DNA of 64,000 bases, taken from the NCBI GenBank assembly GCA_016779605.1, contig JADHNH010000003.1:1-64000 (forward strand), read 5' to 3'. Numbering within the stretch: the stretch's first letter is position 1; every line of letters begins with the position of its first letter. Below the pieces are notes generated by a model. The model was not told the origin of the DNA and ran no database searches. It saw only the letters and a program-made list of their open reading frames with translations. Both the position numbers and the translations under genes were made by a program. This document shows positions 56,478 to 64,000 of the stretch, one piece after another. The stretch comes from Nevskia sp. (GTDB lineage: Bacteria; Pseudomonadota; Gammaproteobacteria; Nevskiales; Nevskiaceae).

Positions 56478-56633
56478 GGGAAGCGCTGATTAATCAGAGC
56501 TTCCCGCTTGGGCCACGGATGGACCAACCACTTTCAATGGCGCAAGCCATTGAAATGGAAGGCCGTTGAAAATCACACTTTTCGACGGTCGTCCTTTCGA
56601 ATAAGTCCAGGATGGACTTATTCGAAAGTGTCC
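56478..56633. repeat. Five-hairpin dispersed repeat, copy 2
   Basis: The same element as at 12909-13061, again between convergent genes (ParA gene and purK). Stems: 56479-56504 (26-base near-palindrome), 56508-56515 with 56520-56527, 56532-56541 with 56546-56555 (loop GCAA), 56563-56572 with 56579-56588, and 56595-56608 with 56614-56627 (perfect 14-bp stem, loop AGGAT). Two base pairs of the last stem are changed on both sides relative to copy 1 (T-A to C-G and C-G to T-A). The right end touches the purK TAA. Confidence 0.8.
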
Positions 56634-57728
56634 TTAAGCCGATGCGCAGCGGTCGATCAGGCGCTGCACCCGCCGCAGCCGCGCATCCAGGCTGCGCTGG
56701 TCCGCCGCGGTGACGGTGGCGTGCCCGATCTTGCGCTGCGGTTTCGGCGTCTTGCCGTACAAATGCACGTGCACGCCGTCGAGTGCGGCCAGCGCCTGCG
56801 TGGCGGGTGCGGTGCCGATGAAATTGAGCATGGCGCTGGCGCCGCGCAGGCGCGTGGAGCCCAGCGGCAGGCCGCAGATCGCGCGCAGGTGGTTTTCGAA
56901 TTGCGAGCATTCCGCGCCTTCGATGCTCCAGTGCCCGGAGTTGTGCACGCGCGGGGCGATCTCGTTGGCCAGCAAGGCATCGCCGACGGCGAAGAACTCG
57001 AACGCCAGCACGCCGACGTAATCCAGCCGCTCGAGCACCGCGCGCGCGTGGCGTTCGCCCAGCGCCTGCAGCGGATCCTTCGGCAGCGGGCGCGCGGTGC
57101 GCAGGATGCCGTCGCAGTGCACGTTTTCCACCAGCGGATAGAAGCGCGCGCCGCCGTCGCGCCCGCGCACTGCCAGGCAGGACACCTCGCGCTCGAAGGC
57201 GACGAAGGCCTCCACGATCAGCGGCTGCGACCCGAGCTGTGCCCAGGCCGCGTCGAAATCGGCGGCCGCGCGCAGCACCATCTGGCCCTTGCCGTCGTAG
57301 CCCATGCGGCGCGTCTTGAGCACCGCGGGCAGGCCGGTGTAAGCGGTGGCGGCGTCGAGGTCCGCGCGGCTGTCGACCGCGCAAAAGCGCGGCACCGGGA
57401 TGTCCAGCGACTCGAACAGCCGCTTCTCGGACAGCCGGTCCTGGCCTGCCGCCAGCGCCTCCGGCCCGGGCATCAAGGGCACGCGCGCGGCCACGAAGGC
57501 GGCAGCGTGCTCCGGCACGTTCTCGAACTCGTAGGTGGCCAGGTCGATCCCCGCGCAGAACCGCTGCAGCGCGGCCTCGTCCAGGTAGTCCGCACGCAGG
57601 TGCTGCCCCAGCGGGGCGGCGCAGGCTTCCGTGGCCGGATCCAGGAAGGCGAAATCCAGGCCCAGCGGATAGCCCGCAAGGGCCAGCATGCGGCCCAGCT
57701 GGCCGGCGCCGAGGATGCCGATTTTCAC
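56634..57728 (-). CDS. purK: 5-(carboxyamino)imidazole ribonucleotide synthase
   Basis: 364 residues, ATP-grasp enzyme. MKIGILGAGQLGRMLALAGYPLG start, YEFENVPEHAA, ATP-grasp core TGLPAVLKTRRMGYDGKGQ, and EIAPRVHNSGHWSIEGA. It carboxylates AIR in purine synthesis with ATP and bicarbonate and passes the product to PurE, whose gene is 30 bases upstream. Start ATG 57728. The TAA at 56634 touches the five-hairpin repeat, so its message ends within or just after that structure. Confidence 0.97.
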   Translation of the reverse strand: MKIGILGAGQLGRMLALAGYPLGLDFAFLDPATEACAAPLGQHLRADYLDEAALQRFCAGIDLATYEFENVPEHAAAFVAARVPLMPGPEALAAGQDRLSEKRLFESLDIPVPRFCAVDSRADLDAATAYTGLPAVLKTRRMGYDGKGQMVLRAAADFDAAWAQLGSQPLIVEAFVAFEREVSCLAVRGRDGGARFYPLVENVHCDGILRTARPLPKDPLQALGERHARAVLERLDYVGVLAFEFFAVGDALLANEIAPRVHNSGHWSIEGAECSQFENHLRAICGLPLGSTRLRGASAMLNFIGTAPATQALAALDGVHVHLYGKTPKPQRKIGHATVTAADQRSLDARLRRVQRLIDRCASA

Positions 57729-57758
57729 GGTCGCGTGACTTGCCGGAGGACCGCGCTG

Positions 57759-58286
57759 TCAGGCCGACGGGTCGCCGTCGTGCAGCACCTGCGCGGTCTG
57801 CAGCGCGCGGAACCGTTCCAGCCGTTGCGCCAGCGCCGGATCGCCCAGCGCGAGGATCGAGCAGGCCAGCAGCGCCGCGTTGGTGGCGCCGGATTCGCCG
57901 ATCGCCAGGGTGCCCACCGGCACCCCCGCCGGCATCTGCACGATCGACAGCAGCGAATCCATGCCGTTGAGCGCCTTGCTCTGCACCGGCACGCCCAGCA
58001 CCGGCAGGCGCGTTTTCGCCGCGGTCATGCCGGGCAGGTGCGCGCTGCCGCCGGCTCCGGCGATGATCACCTTGATGCCGCGCTGCTGCGCGCTGCCGGC
58101 GTATTCGAACAGCAGGTCCGGCGTGCGGTGCGCCGACACCACGCGGGTCTCGAACGGCACTTCCAGCTCGCCCAGGGTGCGCGCGGCGCGCGACATGGTT
58201 TCCCAGTCCGAACGGGAACCCATGATGATGCCGACCAGCGGCTGGACGGCGGCAGGCTTGGCGGCGGGCAGCTTGCGTTGCGCCAC
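57759..58286 (-). CDS. purE: N5-carboxyaminoimidazole ribonucleotide mutase
   Basis: 175 residues, slightly longer than typical PurE because of a 15-residue Ala/Pro/Lys-rich N-terminus. Active-site motifs [27 protein letters not shown] and [14 protein letters not shown] are intact. It moves the carboxyl group of N5-CAIR to C4 and forms a unit with purK in purine nucleotide synthesis. ATG 58286. The next gene upstream (SIMPL) is 105 bases away. Confidence 0.96.
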   Translation of the reverse strand: MAQRKLPAAKPAAVQPLVGIIMGSRSDWETMSRAARTLGELEVPFETRVVSAHRTPDLLFEYAGSAQQRGIKVIIAGAGGSAHLPGMTAAKTRLPVLGVPVQSKALNGMDSLLSIVQMPAGVPVGTLAIGESGATNAALLACSILALGDPALAQRLERFRALQTAQVLHDGDPSA

Positions 58287-58391
58287 GTTGAGTACGCTTG
58301 AATAAGGCCCAGGAGGGCGGGAAAGCGCGCGATTATGCCGGCAAATCGCCGAAACCGCACGCGGCGGGGCACGGTCCTGGCGGATTGGCGC

Positions 58392-59147
58392 TCAGGGCGC
58401 CTGCAGGTCGAAATCGACCGTGACCGAGGCATCGAAGGCCAGGCTGCCGCCGGCGAAGCCCATGTCCTGGTCGGACGCCTGCTCCAGCCCGGGCGCCCGC
58501 GCCGCCATGACGATGCGCGGCCGCGGCGGCGCCGTCTCGACCGCCGCGTTGATCGTATGCGCCGCCCCGAGCCGGGCGCCCAGCGCCTCGGCCAGCACGC
58601 TGGCGTTGGCCTTGGCGTCGGCTGCCGCGCGCGCCAGCGCCTGGCGCCGAAGCTCCTCGGCGCGCGAGGACTCCAGCACCGGGTCGTTCACGCTGTTGAT
58701 CCCGGCGTCGGTGGCGCGCGCCAGGAAATCGCCGATGCGGTCCAGGTCGCGCACCACCACCTCGATGCCGCGGCTGACGTGGTAGCCGAGGAACTTGCGG
58801 CCGCCGGGAAGCTTGTCGGAATACGTGTACTCGGCACGGATGCTGAGCGCCGCGGTGGAAATGTCCTCGTCCCTGGCGCCGAGCGCGCGCACCTGCGCCA
58901 GGTAGTCGCGGACGATGCGGTTGGCCTCGGCCTGCGCGGCCTTCAGCTCGGGGCGGGTGAGCTCGATGCTCATCGACAGGCGCGCGCGGTCCGGCACGGC
59001 GCTGACCTGGCCGTGGCCGCCGACCGTCACCGCGCGGCGCTCCGGCGCGGCGCCATCGGCGGCCAGCGCGGCGCCGCCGAGCAGGCCCAGGGCCGCGGCC
59101 AGCGCGGCGCAGCGGATACGGCGTGCGATTCGCGTTTGGCGGTTCAT
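58392..59147 (-). CDS. SIMPL-domain protein (DUF541)
   Basis: 251 residues. Signal peptide about 1-29 (ALA-AD), followed by the SIMPL fold: VTVGGHGQVSAVPDRARLSMSIE, DISTAALSIRAEYTYSDKLPGGRKFLGYHVSRGIEVVVRDL, and a long helix with ALARAAADAKANASVLAEALGARLG. These periplasmic proteins are linked to oxidative or membrane stress (YggE in E. coli), but the mechanism is unclear. It lies upstream of purE on the same strand and is divergent from sufT. Confidence 0.88.
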   Translation of the reverse strand: MNRQTRIARRIRCAALAAALGLLGGAALAADGAAPERRAVTVGGHGQVSAVPDRARLSMSIELTRPELKAAQAEANRIVRDYLAQVRALGARDEDISTAALSIRAEYTYSDKLPGGRKFLGYHVSRGIEVVVRDLDRIGDFLARATDAGINSVNDPVLESSRAEELRRQALARAAADAKANASVLAEALGARLGAAHTINAAVETAPPRPRIVMAARAPGLEQASDQDMGFAGGSLAFDASVTVDFDLQAP

Positions 59148-59298
59148 GAACCTGCGCTCGACCGGTCGGGTGGGCCAGCATCCTGCATCGGCCCGCGGGC
59201 GCCGCGCAATGCTGCACGCCGCGCCGCGAACGGATAAAATACCGGACCAATCTGGTCTTTAATCACCGCTTCACTTCCATTTCCCGCATTCCCCCGCA

Positions 59299-59844
59299 AT
59301 GACAGCCTACGAAACCGTCAGCCTGACGCGCGATGTCGTCGGCGTGCTGATTCCCGCCGGCACCAAGGTCGAGCTGCCCGAAGGCGCCGAGGCCACCATC
59401 ACCCAGGCGCTCGGCGGCAGCTACACGGTGCAGCTGCAGGGCCACCTGTTCCGCATCGACGGCAAGGACGCCGACGCGCTGGGCCAAGCCGCGCAGCGCG
59501 CACCCGAGGTGGCGGCCGACGCCGGCGAGGCGGAGGTGGAAAAGGCCGTATGGGAGCAGATGAAAACCTGCTACGACCCGGAAATCCCGATCGACGTCGT
59601 CGAGCTCGGCCTGATCTACGAGTGCCGCCTGGAACCGCACGAGGATGGCGGCTGGCGCGTCTACGTGGTGATGACGCTCACCGCGCCCGGCTGCGGCATG
59701 GGCGATATCCTGGTGGCGGACGTCAAGGACAAGGTCATGCGCGTGCCCGGCGTGCGCGAGGCCGAGGTGGAGCTGGTGTTCGACCCGCCCTGGACCCGCG
59801 ACATGATGAGCGAAGCCGCGCAGCTGCAGGCCGGGTTCCTCTGA
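59299..59844 (+). CDS. sufT: Fe-S cluster assembly protein SufT (MIP18 family)
   Basis: 181 residues. The C-terminal MIP18/DUF59 domain has KTCYDPEIPIDVVELGLIYE, MTLTAPGCGMGDILVADVKDK and ELVFDPPWTRDMM, preceded by the SufT-type N-terminal beta region (SLTRDVVGVLIPAGTKVELPEG). SufT helps mature Fe-S proteins such as aconitase or lipoate synthase. A free SufT without other suf genes next to it is normal for proteobacteria. ATG 59299. It is 22 bases upstream of apaG. Confidence 0.9.
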   Translation: MTAYETVSLTRDVVGVLIPAGTKVELPEGAEATITQALGGSYTVQLQGHLFRIDGKDADALGQAAQRAPEVAADAGEAEVEKAVWEQMKTCYDPEIPIDVVELGLIYECRLEPHEDGGWRVYVVMTLTAPGCGMGDILVADVKDKVMRVPGVREAEVELVFDPPWTRDMMSEAAQLQAGFL

Positions 59845-59866
59845 GCGCCATGGCATCATTTCGTCC

Positions 59867-60250
59867 ATGAGCGACACTCTCACCCGCGGCGTCCGCATCG
59901 TCGTGCAGCCGCGCTACGTGCCCGACCAGTCGGACCCGCCGAACCGCTCCTACCTGTTCGCCTACCACGTCACCATCCGCAACGAGGGCACGCAGACCGT
60001 CAAGCTGGTGTCGCGCCACTGGATCATCACCAACGGCGAGGGCAAGGTCGACGAGGTCAAGGGCCCCGGCGTGGTCGGGCATCAGCCGTCGCTGAAGCCC
60101 GGCGAGCAGTTCCAGTACACCAGCGGCTGCCCCCTGAACACGCCGGTGGGCACGATGCACGGCAGCTTCCAGATGGTGTTCGACAACGGCGAGACCTTCG
60201 ACGCGCAGATCGACCCGTTCCGGCTCGCGGTTCCCCGCGTCCTGAACTGA
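59867..60250 (+). CDS. apaG: ApaG
   Basis: 127 residues with the full-length ApaG fold: VRIVVQPRYVPDQSDPPNRSYLFAYHVTIRNEG, LVSRHWIITNGEGKVDEVKGPGVVGHQP and LNTPVGTMHGSFQMV. This is an immunoglobulin-like protein once tied to Co/Mg resistance and now known only as a conserved domain with unclear role. It is usually next to ksgA or apaH, but here it follows sufT. ATG 59867. Confidence 0.95.
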   Translation: MSDTLTRGVRIVVQPRYVPDQSDPPNRSYLFAYHVTIRNEGTQTVKLVSRHWIITNGEGKVDEVKGPGVVGHQPSLKPGEQFQYTSGCPLNTPVGTMHGSFQMVFDNGETFDAQIDPFRLAVPRVLN

Positions 60251-60362
60251 CGCCGTCGCCACGCGCCGCCTTGGCGCTGCCGTGCATGCCGTACACTGTG
60301 GCGAACCTGGCCGCGGTCCCGTTGTCCCACTTATTCGCGCCAGCCGACAGAATAATTCGAGC

Positions 60363-61196
60363 ATGCTGCCAACAAGACCGCTGTCCCTGGCGGCGATCCT
60401 CCTGGCGACGGGTGTCGCCGGTGCCGCGCACGCGCAGACGCCCTCGCCGCTCGGCGAATGGCAATACTCCGCCGGCATCGTCCTCAAGCAGCGCTTCGAT
60501 CCGCATCCGCCGCACTGGGAAAAGCTGATCGGCTTCGGCGGCGAGATGCTGCCGCGCTTCGAGGGCTCGGACGGCTACTATTTCGAGCCCGGACCGACCA
60601 TCGACATCCGCTACCGCAACCTGGCCTTCCTTTCCACCGGCGAAGGCCTGGGCGTGAACCTGCTGCACAACGACAATTACCGCGCGGGTGTCGCCCTCAC
60701 CTACGACCTCGGCCGCCAGGAAGGCAACGACATCCACCTGCGCGGACTGGGCGATGTTTCGCCGGCGCCGGAATTCAAGTTCTTCGGCGAATACGTGTTC
60801 TTCCCGGTGATCGTCCGCGCCGACGTGCGCAACGGCTTCGGCGGCCACGGCGGCTGGATCGGCGACGCCAGCGTGTACATGCCGGTGGCCGGCACGCAGA
60901 AATTCTTCGTCTTCGTCGGCGGCTCGGTGACCATGGCCGAAGACGTCTACATGGAGCATAACTTCGGCGTGGACCAGGTGCAGCACCAGAAAAGCGGCCT
61001 GCCGCTGTATAGCCCGGGCGGCGGCCTCAAGTCCGCCGGCGTGGGCGCCAACGCCACCTGGATTTTTCGCGATCACTGGTTCTTCGACACCGTGGTCGGC
61101 GCCACCGAGCTGCTCGGCCCCGCCGCCGGCAGCCCGACGGTGGACGAGAAATTCCAGTTCGCGCTGAGCCTCAGCCTGGCCTACGACTTCCGCTGA
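60363..61196 (+). CDS. MipA/OmpV-family outer-membrane protein
   Basis: 277 residues. Signal peptide about 1-24 (AHA-QT) and then a strand-rich chain: WQYSAGIVLKQRFDP, YYFEPGPTIDIRYRNLAFLSTGEGLGVNLLHNDNYRAGVALTYDLGRQEG, and a C-terminal LSLSLAYDFR ending in Phe-Arg, all typical of MipA/OmpV proteins. MipA scaffolds murein hydrolases and synthases in E. coli, and OmpV is an adhesin in vibrios. ATG 60363 is used because it starts the leader. The frame is open further upstream. Confidence 0.85.
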   Translation: MLPTRPLSLAAILLATGVAGAAHAQTPSPLGEWQYSAGIVLKQRFDPHPPHWEKLIGFGGEMLPRFEGSDGYYFEPGPTIDIRYRNLAFLSTGEGLGVNLLHNDNYRAGVALTYDLGRQEGNDIHLRGLGDVSPAPEFKFFGEYVFFPVIVRADVRNGFGGHGGWIGDASVYMPVAGTQKFFVFVGGSVTMAEDVYMEHNFGVDQVQHQKSGLPLYSPGGGLKSAGVGANATWIFRDHWFFDTVVGATELLGPAAGSPTVDEKFQFALSLSLAYDFR

Positions 61197-61233
61197 GACG
61201 CGGCGCAGGCGCAGCCGGCGGAGCGGGGAACGC

Positions 61234-62133
61234 ATGCAAAGGCAGATCAGCGCAGGAGTACTGTCCGTCGCCTGCCTCGACGCCGGCCCGCCCGATGGTA
61301 CGCCGGTGGTGCTGCTGCACGGCTTTCCCTACGACATCCACGCCTACGACGCGGTGACGCCGCTGCTCGCCGCGGCCGGCTGCCGCGTGCTGGTGCCGTA
61401 CCTGCGCGGCTTCGGCCCCACCCGCTTCAAGGCGCCGGAAACGCCGCGCTCGGGCCAGCAGGCCGCATTGGCGCACGACCTCGTGGCCCTGCTGGATGCC
61501 CTGGCGCTGCCGCGCGCGCTGCTGGCCGGCTACGACTGGGGCGGGCGCGCCGCCTGCATCGTCGCCGCACTGTGGCCGCAGCGCGTGCTCGGCCTGGTGA
61601 GCGGCGGCGGCTATGCGATCCAGGACATCGCCGGCGCTTCGCGGCCGCTGCCGCCGCAGGACGAGCACAAGCTCTGGTACCAGTTCTACCTGCACGGCGA
61701 GCGCGGCCGCGCGGGGCTTGCCGCCGACCGCCGCGCGTTCTGCAAGCTGCTGTGGCGCCTGTGGTCGCCGGATTGGGAATTCGGCGAGGCCGATTTCGAG
61801 CGCAGCGCGGCGGCTTTCGACAACCCCGACTTCGTCGAGGTGGCGGTGCATTCCTACCGCCACCGCTTCGGCCTGGTGGCCGGCGACCCGGCTTACCAGG
61901 ACACCGAGTGCCGGCTCGCCGCCCTGCCGCGCATCGCCGTGCCCACCATCGGCATTGACGGCGCGACCGACGGCATCTTTCCCGCCGCCGGCTCGTCCGG
62001 CCACGGCCGCTTCTTCAGCGGGCCGTACCAGCGCCGCGTGATCGCCGGTGCCGGCCACAACCTGCCCCAGGAACAGCCGGAGGCGTTCGCCGCCGCGGTG
62101 CTGCAGCTGGTGCATAGCGCACGGAAACTTTGA
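61234..62133 (+). CDS. Alpha/beta hydrolase (epoxide hydrolase/dehalogenase-like)
   Basis: 299 residues. HGFPYDIHAYD oxyanion loop, nucleophile elbow AGYDWGGRAAC with Asp as nucleophile (as in epoxide hydrolases, haloalkane dehalogenases and fluoroacetate dehalogenases), acid Asp in IGIDGATDGIFPA and His in VIAGAGHNLPQEQPE. An Asp nucleophile narrows the reaction to C-halogen or epoxide ring cleavage via an ester intermediate. The substrate is unknown. ATG 61234 is 37 bases after the MipA-like stop. Confidence 0.88.
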   Translation: MQRQISAGVLSVACLDAGPPDGTPVVLLHGFPYDIHAYDAVTPLLAAAGCRVLVPYLRGFGPTRFKAPETPRSGQQAALAHDLVALLDALALPRALLAGYDWGGRAACIVAALWPQRVLGLVSGGGYAIQDIAGASRPLPPQDEHKLWYQFYLHGERGRAGLAADRRAFCKLLWRLWSPDWEFGEADFERSAAAFDNPDFVEVAVHSYRHRFGLVAGDPAYQDTECRLAALPRIAVPTIGIDGATDGIFPAAGSSGHGRFFSGPYQRRVIAGAGHNLPQEQPEAFAAAVLQLVHSARKL

Positions 62134-62147
62134 TCGACTGGATGTGG

Positions 62148-62188
62148 GTCGGCCTTCAGGCCGACATGGTGTCGCCCTGAAGGGCGAC
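62148..62188. repeat. Inverted REP pair
   Basis: GTCGGCCTTCAGGCCGAC (62148-62165) and GTCGCCCTGAAGGGCGAC (62171-62188) are each 7-bp stems with a 4-base loop, and the second loop is the complement of the first, so the pair is inverted. They lie between two convergent genes and may act as a bidirectional terminator or REP element. Confidence 0.75.
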
Positions 62189-62198
62189 CTAACTATTT

Positions 62199-62225
62199 CC
62201 GAATTCCGAATCCCGAATCCCGACA
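62199..62225. repeat. Heptad-like microrepeat run
   Basis: CCGAATT, CCGAATC, CCGAATC, CCGACAC: degenerate 7-base units abutting the mutM stop codon at 62229. It is similar to the G/A-rich run at 7133-7164. It is probably a low-complexity spacer produced by slippage. Confidence 0.5.
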
Positions 62226-62228
62226 CCG

Positions 62229-63044
62229 TCAGCGCTGGCAGCGGGTGCAGAAAAAGCTGGAGCGCTGGCCGATCACCACGCGCTTGACCGCAGCGCCGCA
62301 GACGCGGCAGGGCTGCCCGTCGCGGCCGTAGACCATCAGCTCCTGCTGGAAATAGCCGCTGGTGCCGTCGCTGCCGCGATAATCCCGCAAGGTGGTGCCG
62401 CCGTGCTCCAGCGCCAGGTTCAGCACCTGGCGGATCGCCTGCACCAGGCGCGCGTAGCGCGGCAGCGTGACGCGTCCCGCCGCCGTCAGCGGACGGATGC
62501 CGGCGCGGAACAGCGCCTCGGACGCGTAGATGTTGCCCACGCCCACCACCACGCGCCCGTCCATGATGAAGTTCTTCACCGGCGCGCTGCGGCCGCGCGA
62601 CAGCGCGTGCAGGTAGGCGGCGTTGAACTCCTCGGCGAAGGGCTCCGGTCCCATCTCCGCCAGCAGCACGTGGTGCGCCTGCCCCTCCGGCCAGGGCAGC
62701 ACCGCGCCGAAGCGGCGCGGATCGTGGAAGCGCAGCAGCAGCCTGCCGGAGAGCAGCAGGTCCACATGGTCGTGCCGCTTCACCGGCACGTCCGGATCGA
62801 GCAGGAACAGCCGCCCCGACATGCCCAGGTGCACGATCAGGCGGTCGCCGCCCAGGTCGAACACCAGGTACTTGCCGCGCCGGTGCACCGCGCGGATGCG
62901 CTTGCCGCGCACGAACTCGGCGAACGCGGCGGGCACCGGCCAGCGCAGGCGCGGGTCGCGCACCGTCGCCGACTCGATGGTATGGCCCACGACATGCGGC
63001 TCGATGCCGCGGCGGATCGTCTCGACTTCGGGTAGCTCGGGCAT
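62229..63044 (-). CDS. mutM: Formamidopyrimidine-DNA glycosylase
   Basis: 271 residues. MPELPEVETIRRGIEPH start with the catalytic Pro2 and Glu3, Lys in VHRRGKYLVF, H2TH helix region (YASEALFRAGIRPLTAAGRVTLPRY) and C-terminal zinc finger CRVCGAAV ... CTRC. It removes 8-oxoguanine and FaPy lesions and cuts the strand by beta/delta elimination. ATG 63044 is mandatory because Pro2 must follow. It is convergent with the upstream hydrolase. The next gene on the same strand is 43 bases away. Confidence 0.97.
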   Translation of the reverse strand: MPELPEVETIRRGIEPHVVGHTIESATVRDPRLRWPVPAAFAEFVRGKRIRAVHRRGKYLVFDLGGDRLIVHLGMSGRLFLLDPDVPVKRHDHVDLLLSGRLLLRFHDPRRFGAVLPWPEGQAHHVLLAEMGPEPFAEEFNAAYLHALSRGRSAPVKNFIMDGRVVVGVGNIYASEALFRAGIRPLTAAGRVTLPRYARLVQAIRQVLNLALEHGGTTLRDYRGSDGTSGYFQQELMVYGRDGQPCRVCGAAVKRVVIGQRSSFFCTRCQR

Positions 63045-63087
63045 GGCGCCGCGATTATTCCCGATTACCGCGCTTGGCGCAGTCCGG

Positions 63088-64000
63088 TTATTGCGCCGGC
63101 GGCGGCGCGGCCGGCGTGCCCGGCCCGGTCTTCTTTTCGGCCGTCGCGGGGGCCTTGTCGGCCGGCGGCGGCACGGCCAGCTTCAGCAGCCGGTCCGCCT
63201 CGCCCGCGCCGAGCACGTACTGCACCTTCAGGTCGTCGCGCGCAAGCACGAACTGCGGGTCCCGGCTGACGATCCTGAACACCAGGGCCTGGCCGTTGCC
63301 CAGCGTCACCGTCGCGGTGCCCGTGCCCGCCGCGCCGGCCGCGGCGCTGCCGGGCGCCGGCGCGGCCGTGTTCCATTCCGACTGCGCCGCGCTCCAGGCG
63401 TCGGCGAGCTTCTGCGGCGCGTCGCTGCCGGCGTGCGGGTCGGCCGGCGTCACGTTCCAGCCCTTGCCGTCGGCGGTGCGCGCGATGCCCAGGCCCGGCA
63501 CGGCGATGGAGGCGATGGACGAGCCTTGCGGCAGCAGCGCCTTGCTCAGCAGGTGCGCGTAATCGGCACCGACGGTGCTGCCCGCCGGATCGTCGATCAG
63601 GTAGATGCGGCTTCCGGCCTGCACGTAGCGGCGGTAGCTGAGCGGCTCCACGCCGCCGAAGTCCAGCTTGACGTTGTTGAGGGTCACGCTGAAGCCCGGC
63701 GGGTCCAGGCCCAGGTCCGCCAGCTTCACCTCCTTGGGCTCGAGCGTGGCGTGGGTTTCCTGCTCGGCCAGCGCGCTGAGCCCGGCCACTTCGGTCGGAT
63801 CGGCGGCCGCCAGCACCGGCGCGGACAGCTGCCACTTGCCGGCCGACTTCTGCAGCACCAGGTCGGCGCTGTCGGGGTGGTGCACGACGATGTGGTCCAC
63901 CGCCTCGGCCTTGAGCGCGGTCAGCGCCGCGCCCTTTGCGGGCGGCTTCTTCTGGCTCAGCACGGCCACGCCCACCAGGGCCAGGGCGACCAGCGCGAGG
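63088..64000 (-). CDS. DUF4340-domain protein (5' end outside window)
   Basis: At least 304 residues; the start lies beyond position 64000. The visible N-terminus LALVALALVGVAVLSQKK is a membrane anchor. The rest has DPTEVAGLSALAEQETHATLEPKEVKLADLGLDPPGFSVTLNNVKLDFGG and SRIYLIDDPAGSTVGADYAHLLSKALLPQ, the alternating strand-rich pattern of DUF4340, a domain often encoded with ABC exporters related to gliding (GldG-like). The upstream genes are not visible here. The C-terminal tail is Pro/Ala/Lys-rich. Confidence 0.8.
   Translation of the reverse strand, partial: LALVALALVGVAVLSQKKPPAKGAALTALKAEAVDHIVVHHPDSADLVLQKSAGKWQLSAPVLAAADPTEVAGLSALAEQETHATLEPKEVKLADLGLDPPGFSVTLNNVKLDFGGVEPLSYRRYVQAGSRIYLIDDPAGSTVGADYAHLLSKALLPQGSSIASIAVPGLGIARTADGKGWNVTPADPHAGSDAPQKLADAWSAAQSEWNTAAPAPGSAAAGAAGTGTATVTLGNGQALVFRIVSRDPQFVLARDDLKVQYVLGAGEADRLLKLAVPPPADKAPATAEKKTGPGTPAAPPPAQ

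Overview
The window is high-GC chromosomal DNA from a gammaproteobacterium, most likely of the order Xanthomonadales (Lysobacterales). The evidence is the origin-proximal block rpmH-dnaA-dnaN-recF-gyrB, with the AT-rich origin-like gap between dnaA and dnaN as described for Xanthomonas, together with many intergenic palindromic repeats and a gammaproteobacterial-type aceE/aceF, lptM-lysA and polA/engB arrangement. Genus is not assigned. Coding density is high and nearly all genes look like core chromosomal genes. No complete IS, prophage, tRNA, rRNA or CRISPR is seen.

Layout. 1-0.46 kb: probable edge of a degraded insertion sequence plus GC-rich palindromes. 0.46-7 kb: DUF962, M14 amidase, dsbA and a cytochrome c4 on the minus strand, then engB (plus) convergent with polA (minus). 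Between engB and polA is a candidate 114-nt sRNA with an extracytoplasmic-stress (sigma-E/AlgU type) promoter, in the same location as ErsA/Spot 42. 7-13.4 kb: lptM-lysA, an esterase, msrB with a glutamine amidotransferase, an M13 peptidase and an ATL protein. 13.5-22.2 kb: a small secreted basic protein, a DUF885 lipoprotein, aceE-aceF, an LpxR-type lipid A deacylase and a DUF3187 outer-membrane protein. 22.2-30.2 kb: a CusCBA-like heavy-metal RND pump divergent from its probable two-component system. 30.2-34.3 kb: a Nudix/phosphatase fusion, a hotdog thioesterase, an alpha/beta hydrolase, metY and a small MIase-like protein. 34.4-39.3 kb: a partner-switching module (STAS antagonist, MBL hydrolase, CHASE2-PP2C phosphatase, RsbW-like kinase) interleaved with FecR and OmpA-like envelope proteins. 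39.6-43.2 kb: two lipoproteins, an HDAC-family protein, an HD protein and an AraC regulator.

43.2-55.4 kb is the replication-origin region: lepB, a MESH1-like ppGpp hydrolase, mnmE, yidC, yidD, rnpA and rpmH run leftward, and dnaA, dnaN, recF and gyrB run rightward. The dnaA-dnaN gap carries AT-rich tracts and DnaA-box-like sites. Two perfect parS-like 16-mers lie inside recF. 55.7-64 kb: an orphan ParA, purEK, a SIMPL protein, sufT, apaG, a MipA-like protein, an alpha/beta hydrolase, mutM and a truncated DUF4340 protein.

Four convergent gene junctions hold structured repeats: two copies of a five-hairpin element (12.9 and 56.5 kb) with compensatory base changes and conserved GNRA tetraloops, one 145-bp element with 18-bp perfect terminal inverted repeats (13.9 kb), and an inverted REP pair (62.15 kb). 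These repeats and the polA-engB sRNA are the least explained parts of the window.
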